Source of the DNA: Brevundimonas bullata
Lineage (GTDB): Bacteria > Pseudomonadota > Alphaproteobacteria > Caulobacterales > Caulobacteraceae
Direction: 5' to 3'
DNA length: 64,000 bases
NCBI RefSeq assembly: GCF_003350205.1
Contig: NZ_QLLC01000001.1
Span: 62,001 to 126,000 of the forward strand
Below, piece by piece: positions 39,974-47,796 of this stretch. The notes under the pieces are model-generated. The model saw only the letters and a list, made by a program, of their open reading frames with translations. It was not told the origin of the DNA and searched no databases. Each line of letters begins with the position of its first letter. The first letter of the stretch is position 1. The translations under genes were made by a program, and so were the position numbers.

Positions 39974-41185
39974 TTACTGAGACAACCTGGCGGAAGCCGC
40001 GTCTTCTCTTTGCTGCTGACGCCGCGCCGCCAGGTTCAGAATCACCGCCGCGGCCAGGGCCGACAGCACCGAACCGCCGATCACGCCCAGCTTGACCTCG
40101 ATCTGCTCGGGCGAATCCACCGCGCCGGGGAAGGCCAGAACGCCGATGAACAGGCTCATGGTGAAGCCGATGCCGCACAGCAGGCTGACGCCGTAGAGCT
40201 GCAGCCAGCTGGACCCCGAGGGCTTGTCGCCGAGACCCAGCTTGGCGGCCAGCCAGGCGGCGCCGAAGACCCCGACCTGCTTGCCGATGAACAGACCCAG
40301 GGCGATGGCGATCACCAGGGGCGCGAAGGCCTGTTCCAGCGACAGGCCGGCGAACGAGACCCCCGCCTTGGCGAAGGCGAACAACGGCAGGACGAGGAAG
40401 GCCACGTAGGGGTGCAGGTCGTGCATCGCCTCCTTCAGCGGGCTCTGCGAGGTCTCGCGGCGCGGCTCGACCGGCACGATCATGGCGAAGGCCACCGCCG
40501 TCAGCGACGTCGACAGGCCAGACAGCACCGTCAGATACCAGACGGCGCCGAAGCCCAGCACCCAGAAGGGCCCGGCCAGACGGCGACGGCCCAGAAGCGC
40601 GAAGGCGGCCAGCAGACCGGCCACGCCCAGCAGCGGCAGCCACTGCACTCCCTGGCTGAACAGGACGGCGATCAGGGCGATGGCCCCCAGGTCGTCGACG
40701 ATGGCCAGGGTCAGCAGGAAGACCCGCAGCGACGACGGCAGCTTCTTGCCCACCACCGCGAAGACGGCCAGGGCGAAGGCGATGTCGGTGGCAAGGGGAA
40801 TGGGCCAGCCCTGCGACGGCCCGCCCAGCAGACCCGCGACCGCCAGATAGACCAGGCCGGGAACCGCCATGCCGCCCACGGCGGCGATGATCGGCAGGGC
40901 CAGCTTCTTGGGATTGCTCAGTTCGCCCTTGAGAATCTCGTATTTGATCTCCAGCCCGACCACGAGGAAGAAGACCGCCATCAGGCCTTCCTTGATCCAG
41001 TTGGAGGTCGTCTCCTCCAGCCGCAGCGGGCCGACCTGGAGCACGTGGACGCTCTTCAGCCAGGCGAAGTAGTCGCCGGCCCAGGGCGAGTTGGCGACGA
41101 TCAGGGCCGCGACGGCGGCGACGCCCAGGGCGGCGCCCGAGCCGGCCTCGGTCTTGAGGAATTCGAGGGTGGATTTTCTCGCCAC
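39974..41185 (-). CDS. nhaA: Na+/H+ antiporter NhaA
   Basis: An inner-membrane antiporter that exports Na+ or Li+ in exchange for protons. About 403 residues with twelve helices. Typical blocks are LIVANSPWAGDYF near the N-terminus, NWIKEGLMAVFFLVVGLEIKYEI, IPLATDIAFALAVFAVVGKKLP and FLLTLAIVDDLGAIALIAVLF (the paired Asp of the ion site), with GFTMSLFIGVLAF near the end. The GTG at 41185 is chosen because GGAG lies 7 nt upstream; a TTG six codons earlier is the alternative. A structured leader precedes it. Confidence 0.95.
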   Translation of the reverse strand: MARKSTLEFLKTEAGSGAALGVAAVAALIVANSPWAGDYFAWLKSVHVLQVGPLRLEETTSNWIKEGLMAVFFLVVGLEIKYEILKGELSNPKKLALPIIAAVGGMAVPGLVYLAVAGLLGGPSQGWPIPLATDIAFALAVFAVVGKKLPSSLRVFLLTLAIVDDLGAIALIAVLFSQGVQWLPLLGVAGLLAAFALLGRRRLAGPFWVLGFGAVWYLTVLSGLSTSLTAVAFAMIVPVEPRRETSQSPLKEAMHDLHPYVAFLVLPLFAFAKAGVSFAGLSLEQAFAPLVIAIALGLFIGKQVGVFGAAWLAAKLGLGDKPSGSSWLQLYGVSLLCGIGFTMSLFIGVLAFPGAVDSPEQIEVKLGVIGGSVLSALAAAVILNLAARRQQQREDAASARLSQ

Positions 41186-41215
41186 GGCGGTCTCCGAAAT
41201 CAAAAGGACTGTCGT

Positions 41216-41264
41216 GGCGTCAGGTTATCGACGGACGCCTGACCGGATTCGCTCCGACGGAGCG
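41216..41264 (-). promoter_or_regulatory. Structured 5' leader of nhaA (nhaA-motif RNA candidate)
   Basis: On the minus strand the leader has a hairpin CGCTCC-GTC-GGAGCG (41264-41250). It also has two mutually exclusive pairings: GTCAGG with CCTGAC (41243-41238 / 41224-41219) and GGCGTC with GACGCC (41239-41234 / 41221-41216). NhaA genes of Caulobacterales are known to carry nhaA-type motif RNAs reported to sense Li+/Na+. Whether this is one needs a covariance-model search. Confidence 0.4.
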
Positions 41265-41395
41265 CCAGCCTGGCCCTAACGCGCCGGTGGCGGCGCAGGA
41301 CCTGATCTCTGCGCGTGAAAATACCCAAGCCGCCCCGAGGTTCAACCCCGCCTTCGCGGTTGCGAAACTCCAGGCGAACGCGCATCTGCCGCTTC

Positions 41396-42841
41396 ATGCC
41401 CGTCTCCCCCGCCTATCGCCCCGATCCACGCTTCGTCGACCTCGGCCCCGGGTTCGGCGATCCGGTGCAGGCGGCGGACTTTCCCCAGACCCTCCTGCGC
41501 GTCCGCAACGACCGCGCGGCGGCGACCGTAGGGCTGGAGACGCTGAGCGACGACGAGTGGCTAAGCCACTTTGGCCGCTTCCAGCCCCTGCCGGGCCAGC
41601 CCGAGCCGATCGCCATGCGCTATCACGGTCATCAGTTCCGCGCCTACAACCCCGACATCGGCGACGGACGCGGATTTCTGGCCGCGCAGCTGCGGGAAAC
41701 GGCTGACGCTCAAGCCGCGAGCGATAGCGCCCCTCCACCCCGCCTTCTCGACCTCGGCACCAAAGGCTCCGGCGAGACGCCGTGGTCACGACACGCCGAC
41801 GGGCGCCTGACGCTGAAGGGCGGGGTACGCGAGGTTCTGGCCGCCGCCATGCTGGAAAGCCTGGGCGTGCCGACCTGCCGCATCCTGTCCCTGGTCGAGA
41901 CGGGCGAGGCGCTGACGCGTGGCGACGAGCCCTCGCCTGCCCGCTCGGCGGTCATGGTGCGGCTGTCGCATAGCCACATTCGCTTCGGAACCTTCCAGCG
42001 CGCCGCCTATCATGGCCGCAAGGATCAGATCGAAGTCCTGCTGGAGCACGCTCGCAGCCTCTATCATCCGTCCGTCGCGCCGGGCGACGCGCCGGGCTTC
42101 CTCGCCGCCGTGGTCGAGGCCTCGGCGCGACTGACGGCCAAATGGATATCCGCCGGCTTCGTCCACGGGGTTCTGAACACCGACAATCTGAACGTGACGG
42201 GCGAGAGCTTCGACTACGGCCCGTGGCGCTTCCTGCCCCACTATGATCCGGCCTTCACCGCCGCCTATTTCGACAGTCAGGGCCTCTATGCGTTTGCGCG
42301 TCAGCCCGAGGCCGTGTTCTGGAACCTGACCCAGTTGGCCGGCTGCCTGAAGCTGATCGCCGAGGATCAGGTCGCGGCCCTGACCGAGGCGCTGAACGGC
42401 TTCGGCCCCGCCTATATCCGCCACCTGCGCGGCGCCTTCCTGAATCGGCTGGGGGTCCAGAGCCTGGGCGAAGCCGCCGACCAGCGCCTGCTGGACGCGA
42501 CCCTGGCCCTGTTGCGCGACAAGGGCGAGGCCCTGCGCTGGGAACCGCTCTTCTTCGACTGGTTCGGCGGCTTCAGCTCCTCGGCCCGCGCCCTGGGCGG
42601 GGTGCGCGGCAAGACCTATCAGGGCGAGACCTTCGACGCCTTCCGTTTCGCCCTGCTGGAGCATGAGCCGGACCGGCCCGAGCGGCTGGAGCATCCGATG
42701 TTCGCCAGGCCCGAGCCCGAGGAAATGCTGATCGAAGAGGTCGAGGCCCTGTGGTCGGCCATAGACCAGGGCGACGACTGGGCGCCCCTGCACGCCAAGC
42801 TGGCCCGCCTCGCCTCCGCGAGCGGCGCCTGGGCGCTTTAG
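41396..42841 (+). CDS. selO: Protein adenylyltransferase SelO
   Basis: A pseudokinase-fold enzyme that transfers AMP from ATP to protein Ser/Thr/Tyr, linked to redox stress. At 481 residues, UPF0061/SelO blocks are MRYHGHQFRAYNPDIGDGRGF, LDLGTKGSGETPWSRHADGRLTLKGGVREVL, and FVHGVLNTDNLNVTGESFDYGPWRFL (active-site Asn/Asp). The C-terminal Cys or selenocysteine motif of some homologues is not present. The ATG at 41396 gives MPVSPAYRPDPRF, fitting the family; the longer frame upstream overlaps the nhaA leader region. Confidence 0.93.
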   Translation: MPVSPAYRPDPRFVDLGPGFGDPVQAADFPQTLLRVRNDRAAATVGLETLSDDEWLSHFGRFQPLPGQPEPIAMRYHGHQFRAYNPDIGDGRGFLAAQLRETADAQAASDSAPPPRLLDLGTKGSGETPWSRHADGRLTLKGGVREVLAAAMLESLGVPTCRILSLVETGEALTRGDEPSPARSAVMVRLSHSHIRFGTFQRAAYHGRKDQIEVLLEHARSLYHPSVAPGDAPGFLAAVVEASARLTAKWISAGFVHGVLNTDNLNVTGESFDYGPWRFLPHYDPAFTAAYFDSQGLYAFARQPEAVFWNLTQLAGCLKLIAEDQVAALTEALNGFGPAYIRHLRGAFLNRLGVQSLGEAADQRLLDATLALLRDKGEALRWEPLFFDWFGGFSSSARALGGVRGKTYQGETFDAFRFALLEHEPDRPERLEHPMFARPEPEEMLIEEVEALWSAIDQGDDWAPLHAKLARLASASGAWAL

Positions 42842-42918
42842 CAACCCGGATTCAGCCCCCAAGCTGAGCGGTATTTGCTACACATTCAGCCTATGTCATC
42901 AACTGATGTCATCAGACG

Positions 42919-42947
42919 TTGACAGCCCGTTTTGCGCGGCCTAATCC
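42919..42947 (+). promoter_or_regulatory. Candidate promoter upstream of the DoxX gene
   Basis: TTGACA (42919-42924), a 17-nt spacer, then TAATCC (42942-42947). It lies just after two direct copies of GTCATCA. The transcript would have a leader of about 155 nt. Only the -35 box is strong. Confidence 0.3.
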
Positions 42948-43109
42948 CGTTTGACGATCAGCGTCGGGTTACGAGGAATTGTGGTTTCAGCCACGCCGTC
43001 GCCGCAGGTCGCGCCTACCCCGGTTCACAGATTGTTACACTTCCTTGACGATCACGCTCCGCAATCTGATCTAGCGACTGTTACCAATCAAACCCCAACG
43101 GTTTCGGCC

Positions 43110-43520
43110 ATGACCTCGACGACCTTGACGCCCCATTCCCGCGCAAAATCCGACTATCTGAACCTGACGCTGTGGACCTTCCAGGGCTGGATCGCGATGT
43201 TCTTCATCGCCGCCGGCTACGCCAAGCTGACGGAGTCGATGGAGAACCTGACCGTGCTGATGCACTGGCCCGCCCTGGCCAGCGTCAGCTTCGTGCGCGG
43301 CCTGGGCGTGGTCGAGATCGTGCTGGCGGTCATGATGCTGGCGCCCTTGATCTCCTGGCGCTTCGGCCGCCCCCTGCTGCTGACCGCCAGCGTCGGCCTG
43401 CTGGCCCTGCAGAGCATCATGCTGATCCTGCACGCCATGGAGATGAACCTCGGCCTGGCCCTGACCAACCTCTTCCTGATCGCCATCACGGCGCCGGTGC
43501 TCTGGTTCCGCCGCCACTGA
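43110..43520 (+). CDS. DoxX-like small membrane protein
   Basis: A 136-residue protein with four hydrophobic segments (about residues 24-42, 60-80, 84-104 and 108-128), the usual DoxX topology. Blocks are FQGWIAMFFIAAGYAKLTESMENL and ASVSFVRGLGVVEIVLAVMMLAP. The family is associated with redox or thiol stress and quinone chemistry; no specific role is assigned. The ATG at 43110 is preferred over a longer frame that is not hydrophobic. A strong terminator follows. Confidence 0.75.
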   Translation: MTSTTLTPHSRAKSDYLNLTLWTFQGWIAMFFIAAGYAKLTESMENLTVLMHWPALASVSFVRGLGVVEIVLAVMMLAPLISWRFGRPLLLTASVGLLALQSIMLILHAMEMNLGLALTNLFLIAITAPVLWFRRH

Positions 43521-43547
43521 TCGCCTGACACAGACTTCCTCCCCGGA

Positions 43548-43582
43548 TCGGCCGCGGCGGGCGCAAGCTCTCCGCGGCCGAT
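43548..43582 (+). terminator. Terminator-like hairpin after the DoxX gene
   Basis: ATCGGCCGCGG and CCGCGGCCGAT form a perfect 11-bp stem with a 13-nt loop, followed by a weak T-rich TTTGCGTTT. It separates the DoxX gene from the MerR operon. Confidence 0.65.
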
Positions 43583-43638
43583 TTGCGTTTGAGCCCCCGC
43601 TGTTCACAACTTGTCGAGGGAGGTGCCGAGAAGCTTCC

Positions 43639-43656
43639 CTTTACGTCCGCGTCAAG
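43639..43656. promoter_or_regulatory. LiuR-type (MerR) operator candidate
   Basis: The palindrome CTTTACGTCCGCGTCAAG has the pattern CTTnACGnnnnCGTnAAG and lies 14 nt before the MerR gene ATG. It resembles the TTTACGT/ACGTAAA-type sites described for LiuR regulators of branched-chain and fatty-acid degradation in proteobacteria. It would make the operon autoregulated. Confidence 0.6.
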
Positions 43657-43669
43657 TTATGAGTGACGC

Positions 43670-44155
43670 ATGGCGACCGCTGACGATCACCGCACCTATT
43701 CCATCCGGCACCTGTGCCGCGAGTTCGGGGCGACCGCGCGCGCCCTGCGCTTCTATGAGGACAAGGGCCTGCTGACCCCGGCCCGCAAGGGCCAGACGCG
43801 GGTCTATGACAGCCGTGACCGCGCCCGACTGAAGCTGATCCTGAGGGGCCGCCGCATCGGCTTCACCTTGCAGGAGATCCAGGAGATGCTGGATCTGTAT
43901 GACCGCAAGGATCACAATGTCCATCAGATGGCCGTGGCCCTGCGCCGTCACCGCGCCCAAGTCGAGGCGCTGAAGCAGCAGCTCGAAGACATCGAGGGCG
44001 CCATCCAGACGGCCGAGGAGGCCTGCGCCTGGATGGAGTCCAAACTGGGCGAACACCGCCCCGACCTTCTGCCGGGGGCGGACGAATACGCCAACCTGCT
44101 GAGCGAACGGCTCAACCCCGACACCCACTTCCAGCCCTTCAAAGCGAGAGCCTGA
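43670..44155 (+). CDS. MerR-family regulator of acyl-CoA catabolism (LiuR-like)
   Basis: A 161-residue MerR-type activator/repressor. The N-terminal winged HTH is YSIRHLCREFGATARALRFYEDKGLL followed by YDSRDRARLKLILRGRRIGFTLQEIQEML. A dimerisation coiled coil (about residues 85-130) and a short C-terminal tail follow. No metal-binding cysteine cluster is present, consistent with a CoA-ester ligand. It starts an operon: the acyl-CoA dehydrogenase begins 3 nt after its stop. An operator-like palindrome lies just before its ATG. Confidence 0.88.
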   Translation: MATADDHRTYSIRHLCREFGATARALRFYEDKGLLTPARKGQTRVYDSRDRARLKLILRGRRIGFTLQEIQEMLDLYDRKDHNVHQMAVALRRHRAQVEALKQQLEDIEGAIQTAEEACAWMESKLGEHRPDLLPGADEYANLLSERLNPDTHFQPFKARA

Positions 44156-44157
44156 AC

Positions 44158-45939
44158 ATGGCCTACAAGGCGCCTGTCCGCGACCTGTCCTTCGTCCTGC
44201 ACGACGTGCTGGAGGTCGAACGCTACGCCAACCACTTCGCCGACGCCGACCTGTCGCGCGATCTGATCGACCAGATCATCGCCGAAGGCGGCAAGTTCGC
44301 CGAGGAGGTCATCGCCCCGATCAACCGTCCGGGCGATCAGGAAGGCTGCCACATCGAAGGCGACGTCGTGACGACGCCCAAGGGCTGGAAAGAAGCCTAT
44401 CATCAGATGGTCGAGGCCGGCTGGACCAGCCTGTCCTTCGGCACGGAATACGGCGGCCAGGGCCTGCCCGCGATCGTGTCCATGGCCGTGGGTCAGTTCA
44501 CGGCGGCGGCCTCGGCGGCGTTTTCCATGTATCCGGGCCTGACGGCGGGCGCCTATCACGGCATCGAAGCCTCGGCCTCGGACGAGCTGAAGCAGATCTA
44601 CCTGCCCAAAATGGCGACCGGCGAATGGACCGGCACCATGAACCTGACCGAGCCGCAGTGCGGCACCGATCTGGGCATGGTCCGCACCAAGGCCGTGCCC
44701 AACGGCGACGGCAGCTATTCGATCACCGGCCAGAAGATCTGGATCTCGGCCGGCGAGCACGACTTCGCCGACAACATCATCCACACCGTCCTGGCCCGCG
44801 TCGAAGGCGCGGTTCCGGGCATCAAGGGCCTGTCGCTCTTCGTGGTGCCGAAGTTCCTGGTGAACGAAGACGGCTCCGTCGGCGAACGCAACGGCGTCCA
44901 GTGCGCCGGCCTGGAACACAAGATGGGCATCCACGGCAACGCCACCTGCGTTATGGCCTATGAGAACGCCAAGGGCTGGCTGATCGGCGAAGAAGGCCGC
45001 GGCATGAACAACATGTTCGTGGTCATGAACGAGGCCCGCCTCGGCACCGGCCTGCAAGGCCTGGCCATCGGCGACGCCGCCTACCAGGCCGCCGTCGAGT
45101 TCGCCAACGACCGCCTGCAAGGCCGCGCCCTGACCGGCGCCAAGAACCCGGACGGCCCCGCCGACCCCATCATGGTCCACCCCGACGTGCGCCGGATGCT
45201 GATGGAGTCCAAGGCCTTCGTCGAAGGCGGTCGCGCCTTCATCCTGTGGACCGCCCTGCAAGCCGACCTGCAGAAGTCCTCGGACGAGGCCACCGCCACC
45301 AAGGCCAAGGACTACATGGGCCTGATCACGCCCGTGCTGAAAGCCTATCTGACCGACAAGGGCTTCCATGTCGCCAGCCTGGCCATGCAGGTCCACGGCG
45401 GTTCAGGCTACACCGAGCACTTCCCCGCCTCGCAGTATCTGCGCGATGCGCGCATCACCATGATCTATGAGGGCACCAACGGCATTCAGGCCCTCGACCT
45501 GGTGGGCCGCAAGCTGCCGTCGAACGGCGGCCGCGCCATCATGAGCTGGTTCGCCGACATCGACGCCTTCGTGGCCGAGAACGGCGAAGACGAGGCCATC
45601 AAGCCCTTCGTCGACGGCCTGGCCGACACCAAGAAGAAGCTGCAGGACGGCACCATGTGGCTGATGCAGAACGGCATGGCCAACCCGGACAACGCCGGCG
45701 CCGCCTCGACCGACTATCTGCACATCTTCGGCCTGACGGCGCTCGCCTATATGTGGGCGCAGATGGCCAAGTCGGCACAGGCGAAAATCGCCGCCGGCGA
45801 CGCCGATCCTTACTACGTCACCAAGCTGCAGACCGGCCGCTACTTCGTCGAGCGCATCCTGCCCGACGCCGCCGCCCATCTGGTGAAGATGAAGACGGGC
45901 GCCGAGCTGCTGATGCAGATGCCCGCCGAGGCGTTCTGA
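44158..45939 (+). CDS. Acyl-CoA dehydrogenase, large (FadE/DmdC-like) type
   Basis: An FAD-dependent 593-residue enzyme that introduces the alpha-beta double bond in an acyl-CoA thioester. The N-terminal extension and C-terminal extra domain (from about 470) mark the long family that includes DmdC and FadE5. Blocks are TGTMNLTEPQCGTDLGMVRT (FAD/acyl binding), GQKIWISAGEHDF, and QVHGGSGYTEHFPASQYLRDARITMIYEGTNGIQALDL, where the catalytic Glu of the medium-chain type lies in the YEGTN segment. Co-transcribed with the upstream MerR gene; a terminator follows. Confidence 0.92.
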   Translation: MAYKAPVRDLSFVLHDVLEVERYANHFADADLSRDLIDQIIAEGGKFAEEVIAPINRPGDQEGCHIEGDVVTTPKGWKEAYHQMVEAGWTSLSFGTEYGGQGLPAIVSMAVGQFTAAASAAFSMYPGLTAGAYHGIEASASDELKQIYLPKMATGEWTGTMNLTEPQCGTDLGMVRTKAVPNGDGSYSITGQKIWISAGEHDFADNIIHTVLARVEGAVPGIKGLSLFVVPKFLVNEDGSVGERNGVQCAGLEHKMGIHGNATCVMAYENAKGWLIGEEGRGMNNMFVVMNEARLGTGLQGLAIGDAAYQAAVEFANDRLQGRALTGAKNPDGPADPIMVHPDVRRMLMESKAFVEGGRAFILWTALQADLQKSSDEATATKAKDYMGLITPVLKAYLTDKGFHVASLAMQVHGGSGYTEHFPASQYLRDARITMIYEGTNGIQALDLVGRKLPSNGGRAIMSWFADIDAFVAENGEDEAIKPFVDGLADTKKKLQDGTMWLMQNGMANPDNAGAASTDYLHIFGLTALAYMWAQMAKSAQAKIAAGDADPYYVTKLQTGRYFVERILPDAAAHLVKMKTGAELLMQMPAEAF

Positions 45940-45956
45940 TCCACGACTGACCCACA

Positions 45957-45994
45957 GGGCCTCTTCTGCTGACGCGGGAGAGGCCCTTCTTTTT
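45957..45994 (+). terminator. Rho-independent terminator between the two dehydrogenase genes
   Basis: GGGCCTCT (45957-45964) pairs with AGAGGCCC (45979-45986), 14-nt loop, followed by TTCTTTTT (45987-45994). It ends the MerR-dehydrogenase unit; the second dehydrogenase may be reached by read-through or its own promoter. Confidence 0.8.
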
Positions 45995-46038
45995 CATCTG
46001 CAAGCTGGCCGTCAGAGCCGGCGCACGAGGGACCGCTC

Positions 46039-47202
46039 ATGAACGTGCTCAACACGCCCGAACCCGACTTCATGCAGGACGAAGACATCGTCCTCTTCTC
46101 CGACAGCGTCGGAAAATGGGTCGACGACCACGCCCCGCCCGAGAAGTTCCAGCAGTGGATCGCCAACTCCAGCGTACCGCGCCAGCTGTGGAACGACGCC
46201 GGCGACGCCGGGCTCCTGGGCCTGTCCATGCCTGAGGAAGACGGCGGCTTCGGCGGCGACTATCGCCACGAGGTCGTGCTGATGCGGCAACTGGGCTGGA
46301 AGGGCGCGGACCACTTCGGCATCTCGCTGCACAACGCCATCGTCATGCCCTACATCTGGCACTACGGCACCGAGGAGCAGAAGGCGCGCTGGCTGCCGCG
46401 TCTGGCCTCGGGCGAACTGGTCGGCGCCATCGCCATGACCGAGCCGGGCGCGGGCTCCGACCTGCAGGGCATCAAGACCACCGCCATCAAGTCGGGCGAC
46501 CACTACGTCCTGAACGGCTCCAAGACCTTCATCACCAACGGCCAGCTGGCCAACTTCATCATCGTCGTCGCCAAAACCGACCCGGCCGAGGGCGCCAAGG
46601 GCACCAGCCTGATCGTCGTCGAGACGGACGGAGCCGCAGGCTTCGAGCGCGGCCGCAACCTGCACAAGATCGGCATGGAGGCCAACGATACCTCCGAGCT
46701 CTTCTTCAACGATGTGAAAATCCCGCTGGACAACATCATCGGCGGCGGCGAGGGCCAGGGCTTCGTCCAGTTGATGCAGCAACTGCCGCAGGAACGCCTG
46801 AACATCGCCGTCCAGGGCGTGGCCGCCGCCGAGCGCGGACTGGAGGCGACGCTGGACTACGTCAAGCAGCGCAAGGCCTTCGGCAAGCGGGTGATCGACT
46901 TCCAGAACACCCAGTTCAAGCTGGCCGAGGTCAAGACCAAGCTGACGGTGGCCAAGGTCTTCGTCGACCACTGCATCGGCCTGCACCTCAAGGGCCAGTT
47001 GGACGCCGCCACCGCCTCCATGGCCAAATACTGGGTCACTGACACCCAGGGCGAAACCATCGACGAGATGCTCCAGCTCTTCGGCGGCTACGGCTACATG
47101 AACGAGTACCCGATCGCCCAGCTCTACAAGGACGCCCGCGTCCAGCGCATCTACGGCGGCACCAACGAGATCATGAAGCTGCTGATCGCGCGCACGCTGT
47201 GA
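46039..47202 (+). CDS. Acyl-CoA dehydrogenase family protein
   Basis: A 387-residue flavoprotein of the short/medium-chain family. Blocks are GAIAMTEPGAGSDLQGIKTTA, LNGSKTFITNGQLANFIIVVAKT, and the C-terminal FGGYGYMNEYPIAQLYKDARVQRIYGGTNEIMKLLIARTL. The usual Glu of the IYEG catalytic motif reads IYGG here, so the base is probably the alternative Glu on another helix, as in isovaleryl-CoA or long-chain types. Start ATG 46039. The yefM operator palindrome begins 7 nt after its stop. Confidence 0.92.
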   Translation: MNVLNTPEPDFMQDEDIVLFSDSVGKWVDDHAPPEKFQQWIANSSVPRQLWNDAGDAGLLGLSMPEEDGGFGGDYRHEVVLMRQLGWKGADHFGISLHNAIVMPYIWHYGTEEQKARWLPRLASGELVGAIAMTEPGAGSDLQGIKTTAIKSGDHYVLNGSKTFITNGQLANFIIVVAKTDPAEGAKGTSLIVVETDGAAGFERGRNLHKIGMEANDTSELFFNDVKIPLDNIIGGGEGQGFVQLMQQLPQERLNIAVQGVAAAERGLEATLDYVKQRKAFGKRVIDFQNTQFKLAEVKTKLTVAKVFVDHCIGLHLKGQLDAATASMAKYWVTDTQGETIDEMLQLFGGYGYMNEYPIAQLYKDARVQRIYGGTNEIMKLLIARTL

Positions 47203-47208
47203 TCCCTT

Positions 47209-47240
47209 GCGACAATGTACGGAAATCCGTACATTGTCGC
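47209..47240. promoter_or_regulatory. YefM operator palindrome
   Basis: GCGACAATGTACGGA and TCCGTACATTGTCGC form perfect 15-bp arms with a 2-nt centre, ending 2 nt before the yefM ATG. Each arm carries TGTAC/GTACA, in line with the TGTACA core known from the E. coli yefM-yoeB operator. Confidence 0.85.
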
Positions 47241-47241
47241 C

Positions 47242-47496
47242 ATGAACGCCATGTCCGTCACCGAACTCCGCAAGAACCTGGCCGCGACCATCGACCGGGT
47301 GACGGCGGATCATGACTACACCATCATCACCCGCGAAGGCGGCAAACCGGCGGCCGTGCTGATGTCGCTTGAGGATTTCGCCTCCTGGCAGGAGACGGAA
47401 TACCTGCTGCGCAGCCCGGCCAATGCGGAACGCCTGCGCAAAGCCGTCGCCGAACTGGACGCCGGGCACGGCCAGGTTCGCGATCTGATCGAATGA
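47242..47496 (+). CDS. yefM: Antitoxin YefM (Phd/YefM family)
   Basis: The 84-residue antitoxin of the YefM-YoeB type II module. It binds YoeB through its C-terminal region and represses its own operon. It follows E. coli YefM closely: SVTELRKNLAATIDRV, then TIITREGGKPAAVLMSLEDF, then ETEYLLRSPANAERLRKAV. The likely start is the ATG at 47242 (47251 is possible). It ends with a 4-nt overlap with yoeB. The perfect palindrome at 47209-47240 just upstream is the obvious operator. Confidence 0.94.
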   Translation: MNAMSVTELRKNLAATIDRVTADHDYTIITREGGKPAAVLMSLEDFASWQETEYLLRSPANAERLRKAVAELDAGHGQVRDLIE

Positions 47497-47753
47497 GGCT
47501 GACGTTTCATGAGGAGGCCTGGGAGGATTACCTCTACTGGCAATCTTCGGATCGGAAACAGCTCAAGAAGATCAACGCCCTGCTTCGCGAATGCCTGCGC
47601 ACCCCGTTCGCGGGCACCGGAAAGCCCGAACCGCTGAAGGGTGAATTTGCAGGGTGGTGGTCCCGCCGCATCGACCAGGAGCATCGGCTGGTCTATCGCG
47701 CGACAGGAGACAGTCTGCTGATCGCACAGTGCCGGTATCATTACAGTCGGTGA
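47493..47753 (+). CDS. yoeB: Toxin YoeB (Txe/YoeB family mRNA interferase)
   Basis: An 86-residue ribosome-dependent mRNA interferase that cleaves at the A site. The E. coli active-site residues are all conserved at the same positions: E46 (GKPEPLK), R65 (EHRLVY), H83 and Y84 (RYHYSR). The DYLYWQ and WSRRI blocks are also intact. It overlaps yefM by ATGA. The module looks functional. Confidence 0.95.
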   Translation: MRLTFHEEAWEDYLYWQSSDRKQLKKINALLRECLRTPFAGTGKPEPLKGEFAGWWSRRIDQEHRLVYRATGDSLLIAQCRYHYSR

Positions 47754-47796
47754 TCATAACCTTGGTCGAGGCAAGGCCGGGCGGTAAGGAAGCCGC

